Part shown: one piece after another, positions 49,361 through 56,944 of the stretch | Layout of the letters: each line of letters opens with the position of its first letter | Numbering within the stretch: the stretch's first letter is position 1 | DNA from: JBEBSD01 sp040394475 | GTDB lineage: Bacteria; Bacteroidota; Bacteroidia; Cytophagales; Spirosomataceae | DNA: 64,000 nt | Direction of reading: 5' to 3' | Assembly: GCA_040394475.1 (NCBI GenBank) | Contig: JBEBSD010000004.1 | Location: 100,830 to 164,829 of the forward strand | Translations under genes and position numbers: made by a program | Notes under the pieces: generated by a model | What the model was told of the DNA's origin: nothing | The model's database searches: none | What the model saw: only the letters and a program-made list of their open reading frames with translations

Positions 49361-50326
49361 ATGAAACGGTTTACACAACGACTGCAATTCCTGTTGCAGG
49401 ATTTTTTCGGGGTTTCACCGAAGGAGGCCAGGGGGATCGCGTTCCTGTTATGCTTCAGCCTGGGCTTCCTGGTTTTCCCCATCGCTTTTCAACAATGGGT
49501 GCTGCCCCTCACCGTGAGTCCGGATACCGAAGTCCCGCAGCAGCTCCTGGACAGCCTGTTGAAGGATCTGGCTCCCCGCAACACACCCCCTGCCGCCCGG
49601 GATACTACTCCGGCAACGGTTTCCCTGCAGCCTTTCAATCCCAATACAGCCTCTGAAGATGAATTAAAGGGGGTAGGCATCCCGTCTTTTCTGGCCCGGC
49701 GCATCGTTCACTACCGGACCAAAGGAGGGAAATTCAGGGACTCCGGCGACCTCAGAAAGATTTACGATTTCCCCGATACACTTTTCCGGAAGCTTCAACC
49801 GTATGTGGTGCTCCGCCCTCCTGTCCCTGACAAAAAGCCGGGCACCGTCCTCTCTTCTCCAAAGGAACGGGCTCAAACGGTTTCACCTACACCGCCTGTC
49901 CTCCGGCCTGCCGCCCATCCGCTGGTCCCGTTCGACATTAACACTGCGGATTCGACCCAGCTCATCCGTTTAAAAGGCATTGGAAGCGGCCGCGCCCGGA
50001 TCATCCTCAATTTCCGGAATGCGCTGGGTGGGTTTCATTCAACAAAGCAATTCGAAGAGATTTACGGAATGGATTCTACGGCACTTTCACAACTGCAGCA
50101 ATATGCCCGCATCCTAAGTCCTGTCCGGCAACTTCCGGTCAACACGATCCCGTTAACAGCGCTCCTCCAACACCCCTATGCACGGGGAAACAAGCGGTGG
50201 GCGACCCTGCTGATCCGGTATCGCGACCAGCACGGCCCGTTTGCATCTGCAGAGGATTTTAACAATATCCGGGCCATGGACCCTGATTTTATGGAGAAAC
50301 TTACGCCGTATCTTCATTTCGATTGA
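49361..50326 (+). CDS. Membrane-anchored helix-hairpin-helix (ComEA-like) protein, 321 aa
   Basis: One transmembrane segment near the N-terminus (IAFLLCFSLGFLVFPIAF) is followed by a Pro-rich linker. Three ComEA-type HhH units follow: FNPNTASEDELKGVGIPSFL (about residue 88), FDINTADSTQLIRLKGIGSG (about 190) and a more diverged one near the end (RGNKRWATLLIRYRDQHGPF). HhH units bind DNA backbones non-specifically; ComEA relatives function in DNA uptake across the envelope. With its periplasmic orientation (inferred), DNA binding outside the cytoplasm is plausible. Divergent from glyQS. Confidence 0.88.
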   Translation: MKRFTQRLQFLLQDFFGVSPKEARGIAFLLCFSLGFLVFPIAFQQWVLPLTVSPDTEVPQQLLDSLLKDLAPRNTPPAARDTTPATVSLQPFNPNTASEDELKGVGIPSFLARRIVHYRTKGGKFRDSGDLRKIYDFPDTLFRKLQPYVVLRPPVPDKKPGTVLSSPKERAQTVSPTPPVLRPAAHPLVPFDINTADSTQLIRLKGIGSGRARIILNFRNALGGFHSTKQFEEIYGMDSTALSQLQQYARILSPVRQLPVNTIPLTALLQHPYARGNKRWATLLIRYRDQHGPFASAEDFNNIRAMDPDFMEKLTPYLHFD

Positions 50327-50444
50327 TCCGGCGTATAGTCATTTTATGGAGGATACTTACCGTCGGACCGATAATTGCTTTCAGCATTTCCCGTTTTTGG
50401 ATATATTCGTTCAAACATTACCAGTCACTAAAAATTACAACCGT

Positions 50445-50765
50445 ATGTTAGTCACAACTACCCCGAGTATCGAAGGAAAGCGTATTGTAAAGTATATTGG
50501 TATGGTAAATGGCGAGGCCATTATCGGCGCCAACATTGTCAAGGATTTCTTTGCCGGCATCCGGGATGTGGTAGGCGGCCGGGCAGGCACCTATGAGCAG
50601 GGGCTCCGGGAAGCGAAAAGCATTGCTGTCAAAGAAATGATCGAACAGGCTCAGCGCCTGGGCGGCAACGCAGTGATCGCCGTCGATCTTGATTACGAAG
50701 CCATCGGCGGCAATGGCTCCATGCTGATGGTCAGCGCCAACGGAACGGCAGTCGTGCTGGAATAA
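50445..50765 (+). CDS. YbjQ/UPF0145-family protein, 106 aa
   Basis: Small cytoplasmic protein of the YbjQ family (putative heavy-metal-binding by homology, but not biochemically settled), which forms pentameric assemblies in known structures. Family pattern: TTPSIEGKRIVKYIGMVNGE, DFFAGIRDVVGGRAGTYEQG, MIEQAQRLGGNAVIAVDLDY and MVSANGTAVVL. The ATG at 50445 gives the standard length. An upstream ATG at 50241 lies inside the HhH gene and adds non-homologous residues. It converges on the AI-2E gene with four bases between stops. Confidence 0.92.
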   Translation: MLVTTTPSIEGKRIVKYIGMVNGEAIIGANIVKDFFAGIRDVVGGRAGTYEQGLREAKSIAVKEMIEQAQRLGGNAVIAVDLDYEAIGGNGSMLMVSANGTAVVLE

Positions 50766-50776
50766 TCCCTTATTCC
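50759..50776. terminator. Short dyad made of both convergent stop codons
   Basis: GGAATAA (50759-50765) and TTATTCC (50770-50776) form a 7-bp stem around the loop TCCC. The dyad includes the TAA of the YbjQ gene and the TAA of the opposing AI-2E gene. There is no T-run, so termination strength is doubtful. Confidence 0.35.
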
Positions 50777-51819
50777 GGAGGCGCCGAAGGCGTGTCATCC
50801 TCTCCCAGCAGCAGCACAAGCGCCTCTGCGCCTTCGATCTGGCTGGCAATGATTCGTGCAATTGCAAAAAAAGGAACAAATAAGATCATCCCCGATCCTC
50901 CCCATAGCAGTGCACCTACAAAAATAGCTACCAGGGTACTCAAGGTGCTCAGGTTGACCCGCTGGCTTACTGCCCAGGGGAATATAATATTGGCTTCAAG
51001 GTATTGTACGAATGCGTAGATCCCGATGACGCCCAGCGGGTAGTAAATGGAATCGTACAGGGTCCAGGACACAATAATCGGCAATAAGGCCGCTACCATT
51101 ATCCCAATATAGGGAATGAAGGTAAGAATTGCGGCGATGAACCCGAAGAACAACGCGTTGGGAATTCCCAGCAGCAGCAGCCCGGTGCTATTGAGCACCC
51201 CGACAATCAGGTAAACCGTCAGCATCCCCTTGATAAATTCGGCATAGGAACTGACCGCCAGGTGCAGGATATTCTTGATACGGTCGCGCAGGGAGGCCGG
51301 CGCCATCAATTCGACGACCCGCACCAACCGCTCCCTTCCATAGAGAATCAGAAAACTGTACACGGGAATAATAATGGCCATGACGGTTCCGGACAAGGAG
51401 GCTTTGATCGTACCACTCAGGAAGGAGAACGCATACTGTACCGAATTCTCCACCGCCTGTATTGCCCACAAGCGCCAACTCGCCTTTTGTATCCCGAAGG
51501 TTTCTTCCGCATATACGCTTAAACTAACGGCCAGGTCAATAATTTTCTGCTGCAAGTCCGGCACATACGCCTTCAGGCTGATGAGTTGTCCGATCAGCAG
51601 TGCGACCAGGAAGCCTATCGGGATCAGTAGGGCCAACAGGCTGAGCAGTATAGCCATTGCACGCCCCATCCCCTTTTTTTCCAGCCAGTTACAAACGGGG
51701 TACAATAGCAAGCTGATAAACAACGCATAACTGAGCGGGACAAATATGCTTCTGCCCGCGGCGAGAATCGTCCCTGAGGCAAGTATAATCAGTAAAATTT
51801 TAAGCAATCGGTTACTCAT
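50770..51819 (-). CDS. AI-2E family transporter, 349 aa
   Basis: A polytopic inner-membrane protein of the AI-2E (PerM/TqsA) family. About eight hydrophobic segments are present: a first pair near the N-terminus (LLKILLIILASGTILAAG, FVPLSYALFISLLLYPVCNW), a second at 60-90, a long cytoplasmic helix (VPDLQQKIIDLAVSLSVYAE), then the conserved C-terminal part with LLLGIPNALFFGFIAAILTF, IPYIGIMVAALLPII and ILFVPFFAIARIIAS. The start MSNRLLK is preferred; the longer frame adds 29 residues without membrane pattern. Members export autoinducer-2 or act as sodium/proton antiporters, so the substrate is unresolved. Confidence 0.92.
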   Translation of the reverse strand: MSNRLLKILLIILASGTILAAGRSIFVPLSYALFISLLLYPVCNWLEKKGMGRAMAILLSLLALLIPIGFLVALLIGQLISLKAYVPDLQQKIIDLAVSLSVYAEETFGIQKASWRLWAIQAVENSVQYAFSFLSGTIKASLSGTVMAIIIPVYSFLILYGRERLVRVVELMAPASLRDRIKNILHLAVSSYAEFIKGMLTVYLIVGVLNSTGLLLLGIPNALFFGFIAAILTFIPYIGIMVAALLPIIVSWTLYDSIYYPLGVIGIYAFVQYLEANIIFPWAVSQRVNLSTLSTLVAIFVGALLWGGSGMILFVPFFAIARIIASQIEGAEALVLLLGEDDTPSAPPE

Positions 51820-51929
51820 CGGATGGCAATACCTGGTTATTCTGAACGATGGGGCTGCGGCCCTATAAAAAAGGTGCCAGAAGTAAGTCGTTTTTACTCC
51901 TGACACCCACTAAGAATCCGGTTAAACGA

Positions 51930-52238
51930 TCAGGCTGCAGGACTATCGCTTGCCGGATCTGATTTTTTACCGGTCAGATTCCCCAGCAAATCCCTCAGGA
52001 ATTTATCTGCATCCGGAAAAGTCGCCTTCAACGAATCCGCCCCCTTTGTTTTAAGCTGCTCAAAATATTCCGGTGCTTTATCAATTGCTTCTTCCGCTTC
52101 TATTTTCAGGTCTCCGGCCTTGGTTTTCAAATCTTCCAGAAGTTTTTCCCCGTCTTCCGTCTTCAGATATTTTTGCAAGGCCACCCCCGCTACCGCTCCC
52201 AATATAAAAGTTGCCAGGTGCTTTGAATTAACGCTCAT
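51930..52238 (-). CDS. YtxH-like small membrane-associated protein, 102 aa
   Basis: An N-terminal Gly/Ala-rich hydrophobic segment (HLATFILGAVAGVALQKYL) is followed by a long amphipathic, Lys/Glu-rich helix (LLEDLKTKAGDLKIEAEEAI), the YtxH layout. The C-terminus is Ser/Asp-rich (KKSDPASDSPAA). Such proteins are often stress-induced envelope proteins of unknown function. It shares orientation with its neighbours, but the 110-bp gaps make a shared operon uncertain. No enzyme motif. Confidence 0.8.
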   Translation of the reverse strand: MSVNSKHLATFILGAVAGVALQKYLKTEDGEKLLEDLKTKAGDLKIEAEEAIDKAPEYFEQLKTKGADSLKATFPDADKFLRDLLGNLTGKKSDPASDSPAA

Positions 52239-52351
52239 GGTGTTGATTGGTTTTGTTTGAAACTATGTCTTTTCAAAGATACAGAATATTCGACACTCGT
52301 ACGATGCCCGAAGGTTCTTTTTTACAGGGAAATTACCCGCTCCGGCCGGCG

Positions 52352-53083
52352 TTAATTCTCCTTAATCTCAAACACTGTCTGCATCCGGTAGCTGAATTTT
52401 ATTTTCCTGAACTCCACCGGGCTGTCAGTAACCACGTCGGCTGCGGCCTCCATTTTAGCCATATTGGCGGTCCGGGCATACAGTTGCGGGTATGTCTGGT
52501 AATCCTCCAGCTCACGGATTTCCATGACGGCCCCCAGCCTTTCATCCACCGCTTCCAGCAGATAGGTCGCTTTCTCCTTCGCCGCCTTCAGAGCCATGAT
52601 CTTTACTTCCTTTTTAAGCGCTTCTTTCCGTGAATGCTCTACCCGGCTGATATGGGCGTAGGCGATCCCACGGCTGTCGAGCTGCGAGAGGATGCCGTCC
52701 AGTTTCTCGGGAGTACTTACTTTCAGCTCATATTGCTTACTTTCCAGAAACGTAGCGGGTTTCTTTTTCTTCTCCCAGCTGAACTGGCTTCCTCCGATCG
52801 CGGTTACCGTCAGATTTTCTTTCGGTAAGCCCGCTTTGCCGACGGCGTCGAGCAGTTGTTTTTCCAGGGTAGTAATCACGACCTTGTTCTTCTGGTTTTT
52901 TTCATCCTCAAAATACTCTTTCAGGGAAACCGAAAAATAAAGTTCATCCGGGGCAACTTCAATTTCTGCCTGGCCGGTTACTTCAATCCGGTTTTTCTGA
53001 GGGAGGGTCGTTACGACTGATTGTGCAGCGGAGGTCATAGCATGTGCGGTTAGCAGAACCACCAGAACTGGTATTTTTTTCAT
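52352..53083 (-). CDS. Exported SIMPL-domain (DUF541) protein, 243 aa
   Basis: Residues 1-20 are a signal peptide (MKKIPVLVVLLTAHAMTSAA). The SIMPL fold follows: IEVTGQAEIEVAPDELYFSV, the helix LEKQLLDAVGKAGLPKENLT, SRGIAYAHISRVEHSRKEAL, MALKAAKEKATYLLEAVDER (the conserved AxxxAxxKA-type helix) and the C-terminal KIKFSYRMQTVFEIKE. Members oligomerise in the periplasm; their function is mostly unknown, with oxidative or envelope stress links in some species. Single gene with normal length. Confidence 0.92.
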   Translation of the reverse strand: MKKIPVLVVLLTAHAMTSAAQSVVTTLPQKNRIEVTGQAEIEVAPDELYFSVSLKEYFEDEKNQKNKVVITTLEKQLLDAVGKAGLPKENLTVTAIGGSQFSWEKKKKPATFLESKQYELKVSTPEKLDGILSQLDSRGIAYAHISRVEHSRKEALKKEVKIMALKAAKEKATYLLEAVDERLGAVMEIRELEDYQTYPQLYARTANMAKMEAAADVVTDSPVEFRKIKFSYRMQTVFEIKEN

Positions 53084-53162
53084 GGCTACTATAAAAATAA
53101 GTGAATAATTGCCCGCTCTGTGACGGGCTGTACGGATAGGACCGCGACGACGGGAAAAAGGT

Positions 53163-54041
53163 TTAAACGTCTTGCAAAATTACCAGCAATGCCTCCGTAG
53201 TATTCCCCTGTGCCAGGAGTTCCTTTGCCCGGATATGCAGGAGTTCCCGGAAATTTTCACACACCCCGGAAGTCTGCCTTCTGAAATCAGCAATCAGCTC
53301 ATTATAAGCATATTGCCTGATTTCGTCAGCCGGTGGCAACGCGGAGACACTCCCCAGTATGCCCAGTTCATTGCCAGTAAGAATCGCCGAATTGCGCACG
53401 GATTCGGGCAGGGAATCGATCCCGATCCCCGGCTGCGGGCGGGGTATCTCAAACAGGTTGTCTTCTCCGAACCGGCTGTACCAGTCTCCGCCGCCTCTTC
53501 CGATCCAATCTGTTTTCAGTACGTCAATCTGCCCGCGGACATCGAGTATTTTCTCGGATACATGCGCCAGTACCACTTCCGCAATCACCAGGCCCATGGA
53601 ACCTATATCTTTAATTTCCAGCACCTTGCACTCCAATTGCACCCGCGCTTCGCCCACCCGGGGCGGGGCGATCAGCTCCGAGGCAACCGGCGTAAAACCC
53701 GCCTTCTCAAATTCATTTATTCCCGGGGCGAATTCGGCGCTGGCCAGGGAAATCTGCCGGACCATCCCGGAATCCACCAGGTTGACCACGGCTTCCGGGA
53801 CTTCCCTTACGTTCCGGGAAGTATCTTTTTCAGACCGGTCGCGGCTACGGCGGTTGGGGGCAAAAACGACGATCGGCGGATCAATCCCTACATAATTGAA
53901 GAAGCTGAACGGACTTAAGTTAACCGCTCCCGCTGCACTTACCGTACTCACCAACGCAATAGGGCGCGGCGCTACGGCCGCAACCATATACTTGTAAAAG
54001 GCCCTTGCCCCCACTTTCTCCGGTGCTATTCGTTTCATCAT
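53163..54041 (-). CDS. Flavin reductase family (FMN-binding split barrel) protein, 292 aa
   Basis: A DIM6/NTAB-type FMN-binding protein that reduces flavin with NAD(P)H or uses it in oxygenase reactions. Motifs: YKYMVAAVAPRPIALVSTVS, NLSPFSFFNYVGIDPPIVVF, RDRSEKDTSRNV, EAVVNLVDSGMVRQISLASA and VLAHVSEKILDVRGQI. The start at 54041 (ATGATGAAAAG) is used because the longer frame to 54137 runs into the simple repeat that begins at 54139. It follows the fumarylacetoacetase gene on the same strand, but the repeat lies between them. In this context it may support aromatic-ring oxidation, though a direct link is not shown. Confidence 0.9.
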   Translation of the reverse strand: MMKRIAPEKVGARAFYKYMVAAVAPRPIALVSTVSAAGAVNLSPFSFFNYVGIDPPIVVFAPNRRSRDRSEKDTSRNVREVPEAVVNLVDSGMVRQISLASAEFAPGINEFEKAGFTPVASELIAPPRVGEARVQLECKVLEIKDIGSMGLVIAEVVLAHVSEKILDVRGQIDVLKTDWIGRGGGDWYSRFGEDNLFEIPRPQPGIGIDSLPESVRNSAILTGNELGILGSVSALPPADEIRQYAYNELIADFRRQTSGVCENFRELLHIRAKELLAQGNTTEALLVILQDV

Positions 54042-54138
54042 ATAAACCCTTGGTTTTTCGTAATTTCCGCCTTCCCGGAATCCCGTTCGCCTCAATAAAA
54101 AACAGCATCCGGCGCAGCAACCCGTTGATCGCTTCATA

Positions 54139-54245
54139 AGCCGATGGCCGATAGCTGATAGCTGATAGCCGATAGCTGTGGGCTCAGGCCCCGGGTTCGA
54201 CTCTGCTCACCCATCGTATCCGATAGCTGATAGCCGACTGCCGAT
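54139..54245 (-). repeat. Composite repeat: CAGCTATC-type simple sequence around a GAGTCGAACCC core
   Basis: Read on the minus strand, the region is simple sequence built on GGCTATCAGCTATCGG variants, then a core with GATACGATGGGTGAGCAGAG, TCGAACCC and CCTGAGCCCACAGC, then more simple sequence. The same core occurs four times at 62714-63037 on the plus strand. It separates the fumarylacetoacetase and flavin-reductase genes. The core resembles a T-arm (GGTTCGACTC) when read on the other strand but has no tRNA around it. Confidence 0.85.
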
Positions 54246-54253
54246 AACCGCCC

Positions 54254-55492
54254 CTACCCCACCACCAAACCCTTCGCCTCACCAAAGCCGATTTTCATTC
54301 CATTCCGTTCACACCAGCCGGTCATCACCACCTCATCCCCGTCTTCCAGGTACGATCTCATCAAGCCGTTTTCAAACGCCAGCGGCCGGGTTCCATTGTG
54401 TGTGAGTTCCAGCAAGCAGCCCTGTGCTCCTTCCTCCGGTCCGCTAATGGTTCCTGAGGCGAGCAGATCACCTACCCGCAGGTTGCAGCCGGTAACCGTA
54501 TGATGCGCAATTTGCTGGGCAATGGTCCAGTAAAGATACGTCGACCGGGTTCGTGTTACTACTTTTCCCCTCCCCTTTTCAAGTCGTATAGCTACCGACA
54601 GCTCAATATCAGGAAGCTCCCGGCAGGCCTCCTTCAAATAAGGCAAGGGTGCGGGATCCTGCTGGGGCGGCGCGACCAGAAAAGGCCGGATAGCCTCCCA
54701 GGTAACCACCCAGGGGGAAATGGTCGTCGCAAAATTCTTACTGGTAAACGGTCCCAATGGCTGGTATTCCCAGCGTTGGATGTCCCGCGCCGACCAATCA
54801 TTGACCAGTACCAGGCCGAATATATAATCCGCCGCGCTGTCCACCGGTACCGGCTCCCCCTGTTGCGATGCTTTTCCAATAAGGCATCCCAGTTCCAGCT
54901 CAAAATCCAGCGCCTGTGTGGGAAGCAGCTGCGGCCTGCTGTCCGCTGCTGTCAGCACCTGGCCTTTCGGGCGGTGCACCGGTGTTCCGGACACGACAAC
55001 AGAAGAAGCCCTGCCATGGTAGGCTACGGGAAGCGATTTCCAGTTCGGCAGCAACGGATTATCGGGCCGAAACAGCTTACCCACCCTGACAGCATGCGGC
55101 TCACTCGCGTAGAAATCGGTGTAGTCTCCTATCCGAACCGGCAAATGAAGCTGAATTTCGTCCATGGGCAGCAACAGGCGGCGGGTCGCCCGTTCCGGAA
55201 ATACGGCCGGGTGGCGCAGGAATTCCTGCAGCCTTTCTCTGACGGCCGTATGAGTTTTTCTCCCAAGCGCCATGAAATCGTTCAGATACGGGGCTGAAAA
55301 GACCGATCGGGCAATCCCTAACCCCTCAAAGAGGCCCGCTTCCCACGCCCCTGCCAGATCGATCACGTTGTTTCCGATGGCTACACCCGGCCGGCCCGCA
55401 CTTTTCCCTATCTCGCTGAAAATACCGTATGGCAGGTTATACAGCGTAAAAGGCGATGCGTCGGGGATCTTCACCCGAGAAACCGGCCCCAT
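54254..55492 (-). CDS. fahA: Fumarylacetoacetase, 412 aa
   Basis: Last step of tyrosine/homogentisate degradation: fumarylacetoacetate to fumarate and acetoacetate. N-terminal SH3-like domain (FTLYNLPYGIFSEIGKSAGR, PGVAIGNNVIDLA) and C-terminal FAH catalytic domain with YTDFYASEPHAVRVGKLFRP, LPVAYHGRASSVVVSGTPVH, RPKGQ, LDFELELGCLIGKASQQGEP, LVNDWSARDIQRWEYQPLGP, FTSKNFATTISPWVV and SGTISGPEEGAQGCLLEL. The metal-binding Asp/Glu residues and the catalytic His in YHGR are present. The MarR gene is 2 bp upstream, so the two are co-transcribed. Length is usual. Confidence 0.97.
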   Translation of the reverse strand: MGPVSRVKIPDASPFTLYNLPYGIFSEIGKSAGRPGVAIGNNVIDLAGAWEAGLFEGLGIARSVFSAPYLNDFMALGRKTHTAVRERLQEFLRHPAVFPERATRRLLLPMDEIQLHLPVRIGDYTDFYASEPHAVRVGKLFRPDNPLLPNWKSLPVAYHGRASSVVVSGTPVHRPKGQVLTAADSRPQLLPTQALDFELELGCLIGKASQQGEPVPVDSAADYIFGLVLVNDWSARDIQRWEYQPLGPFTSKNFATTISPWVVTWEAIRPFLVAPPQQDPAPLPYLKEACRELPDIELSVAIRLEKGRGKVVTRTRSTYLYWTIAQQIAHHTVTGCNLRVGDLLASGTISGPEEGAQGCLLELTHNGTRPLAFENGLMRSYLEDGDEVVMTGWCERNGMKIGFGEAKGLVVG

Positions 55493-55494
55493 GA

Positions 55495-55941
55495 TCAGAA
55501 ATTAAAATTGTTGTAAATAGTATCCATGATACGCACAAACTTTTCATAATCGGCATCATCCAGGTTTCCCCATCCGATATTCCGGATCTCGGCAACTACG
55601 GGAAACGCCTTTGTATATACTGATTTGCCATGGGAAGTCAGGTGCAGCAAAAACTTACGGCGGTCCCCCGGGAACTGGGTACGCTGTACGATCCCTTTTT
55701 TCTCCAGGATATCGATAATACGGGTCACTGTCGGGGCATCCTTGTAAGTTACTTCTCCCAGCTTATTCTGGCTCACACCGTTTTCACGGAAAATATGATC
55801 TACCAATACCCACTGATCAACAGTGAGATCTATTCCGGCTTCCACAAACCGCTTTTGCAAGGCGTTGCGGATTTTTTTGATAGTGGTATCTATTTTATAA
55901 AAATAGGCCCTGTTATCAGATCGATGTGTCATACCAAACAA
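55495..55941 (-). CDS. MarR family transcriptional regulator, 148 aa
   Basis: A winged-helix dimer. Seen: dimerisation helix (YFYKIDTTIKKIRNALQKRF), LTVDQWVLVDHIFRENGVSQ, recognition helix DAPTVTRIIDILEKKGIVQR and the wing PGDRRKFLLHLTSHGKSVYT. It starts the transcript that also carries the fumarylacetoacetase gene (2 bp gap). An inverted repeat overlapping its -7 box (56000-56026) indicates autorepression. It probably responds to an aromatic intermediate such as homogentisate or a fumarylacetoacetate relative (inference). Start could also be the ATG three codons later. Confidence 0.93.
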   Translation of the reverse strand: MFGMTHRSDNRAYFYKIDTTIKKIRNALQKRFVEAGIDLTVDQWVLVDHIFRENGVSQNKLGEVTYKDAPTVTRIIDILEKKGIVQRTQFPGDRRKFLLHLTSHGKSVYTKAFPVVAEIRNIGWGNLDDADYEKFVRIMDTIYNNFNF

Positions 55942-55999
55942 GGATTGAGGGGTGTACTAATGTTGCAGTTCAAGGTCTAAGTAGTTAAATGTTAGCCTA

Positions 56000-56026
56000 C
56001 AAAGATACTATTTACAATTATAGTAT
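56000..56026 (-). promoter_or_regulatory. MarR promoter -7 box with overlapping palindromic operator
   Basis: The minus strand reads TATCTTTG at 56000-56007, a full -7 match, about 60 bp before the MarR start. The inverted repeat ATACTAT (56005-56011), 8-bp spacer, ATAGTAT (56020-56026) overlaps it, so a bound dimer would block RNA polymerase. No clear -33 TTTG is present. Confidence 0.6.
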
Positions 56027-56084
56027 TATGTGAACGGTTAGCATATTTTGCGGTTCAAACCGGCCCGGGCTGAACAAGGAACTC

Positions 56085-56822
56085 CTAGGCCGGCGCTCCG
56101 GCGCTGATACGGCGCAGCTCCTTCCCTACAGCCTCCACACAGCGGTATAATTGCCCGTAACTGTCCAACACAAAATAGTGATCCTGGAAACGATCGATGT
56201 GATAAGGGGTATGCAATATCCGAATCGCATCGAAATCATACCGCGCTACTTCCTCCTGTAAGCAATAGCGGCTTTCTCCGACCGAAGATAAGATCCCGCC
56301 CCCATAAATTTTCAGCTGATCGGCTTCCCGGATAAGGCCGAATTCGACGGTATACCAATACAACCGGGAGAGCACCTCCAGTGCCGCCGTATGTTGGGTA
56401 TACCGGAGAGCCAGCCGGCTGAGATCGGCCAGAAAATCGCAGAATGCCTGATTAGACAACAATGGTACATGCCCGAAGGTATCGTGGAACATATCCGGCT
56501 CTTCCAGGTAATCGAGTTGTCCGGGAGTCCGCAGCCAGGTAGCAGCAGGGAATTTCCGGTCGGCAAGATGCCGATAAAACTCCTGATGAGGAATCAGGCC
56601 CGGCACCGCATACACCTCCCACCCCGTCAACCGGCGCAGTCTCGGATTCGTTTCTTTTTCGAAATCCGGAATATGATCCGCTACAAAACCTACCTTCCGG
56701 ATTCCGTCCAGGTAATCCCGGCTTGCAACAGCCGGCAGTTGCGCCATTTGCCGCTCAAACAGTTGCTGCCAGATCGCGTGGTCGGCGGCGGTGTAACGGT
56801 TATACTGCTGGTCCATTTTCAT
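56085..56822 (-). CDS. phhA: Phenylalanine 4-monooxygenase, 245 aa
   Basis: Hydroxylates phenylalanine to tyrosine with tetrahydrobiopterin and non-haem iron. The bacterial monodomain enzyme is short (about 240-300 aa), as here. Iron ligands are in HDTFGHVPLLSNQAFCDFLA (two histidines) and the glutamate in LYWYTVEFGLI. Pterin-binding pattern VYAVPGLIPHQEFYRHLADR and RTPGQLDYLEEPDMF. The C-terminal part is RILHTPYHIDRFQDHYFVLD. No regulatory ACT domain. It is separated by 122 bp from the HPPD gene upstream, so it may be transcribed with it or alone. Confidence 0.96.
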   Translation of the reverse strand: MKMDQQYNRYTAADHAIWQQLFERQMAQLPAVASRDYLDGIRKVGFVADHIPDFEKETNPRLRRLTGWEVYAVPGLIPHQEFYRHLADRKFPAATWLRTPGQLDYLEEPDMFHDTFGHVPLLSNQAFCDFLADLSRLALRYTQHTAALEVLSRLYWYTVEFGLIREADQLKIYGGGILSSVGESRYCLQEEVARYDFDAIRILHTPYHIDRFQDHYFVLDSYGQLYRCVEAVGKELRRISAGAPA

Positions 56823-56944
56823 CCGTATAAAAAGGTTTGAGCAATTAGCTGTTAGTAGGTAGTAGCCGCGCGGCGGGCCGCCTTATTCATCGGTTGGTTT
56901 GTGTACTAATTTTTAAGTCGTTCATGGAAATTTCATCCGTACAG

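Noticed and set aside
53163..54041. Flavin reductase start at 54137
   Set aside because: The extra N-terminal 32 residues have no family match and reach the edge of the simple repeat; the ATGATG at 54036-54041 begins the conserved domain.
54179..54219. tRNA gene suggested by GGTTCGACTC next to GCTCACCCA
   Set aside because: The T-stem does not pair, and there is no D-arm, anticodon arm or acceptor stem. The same core recurs in the repeat at 62714-63037.
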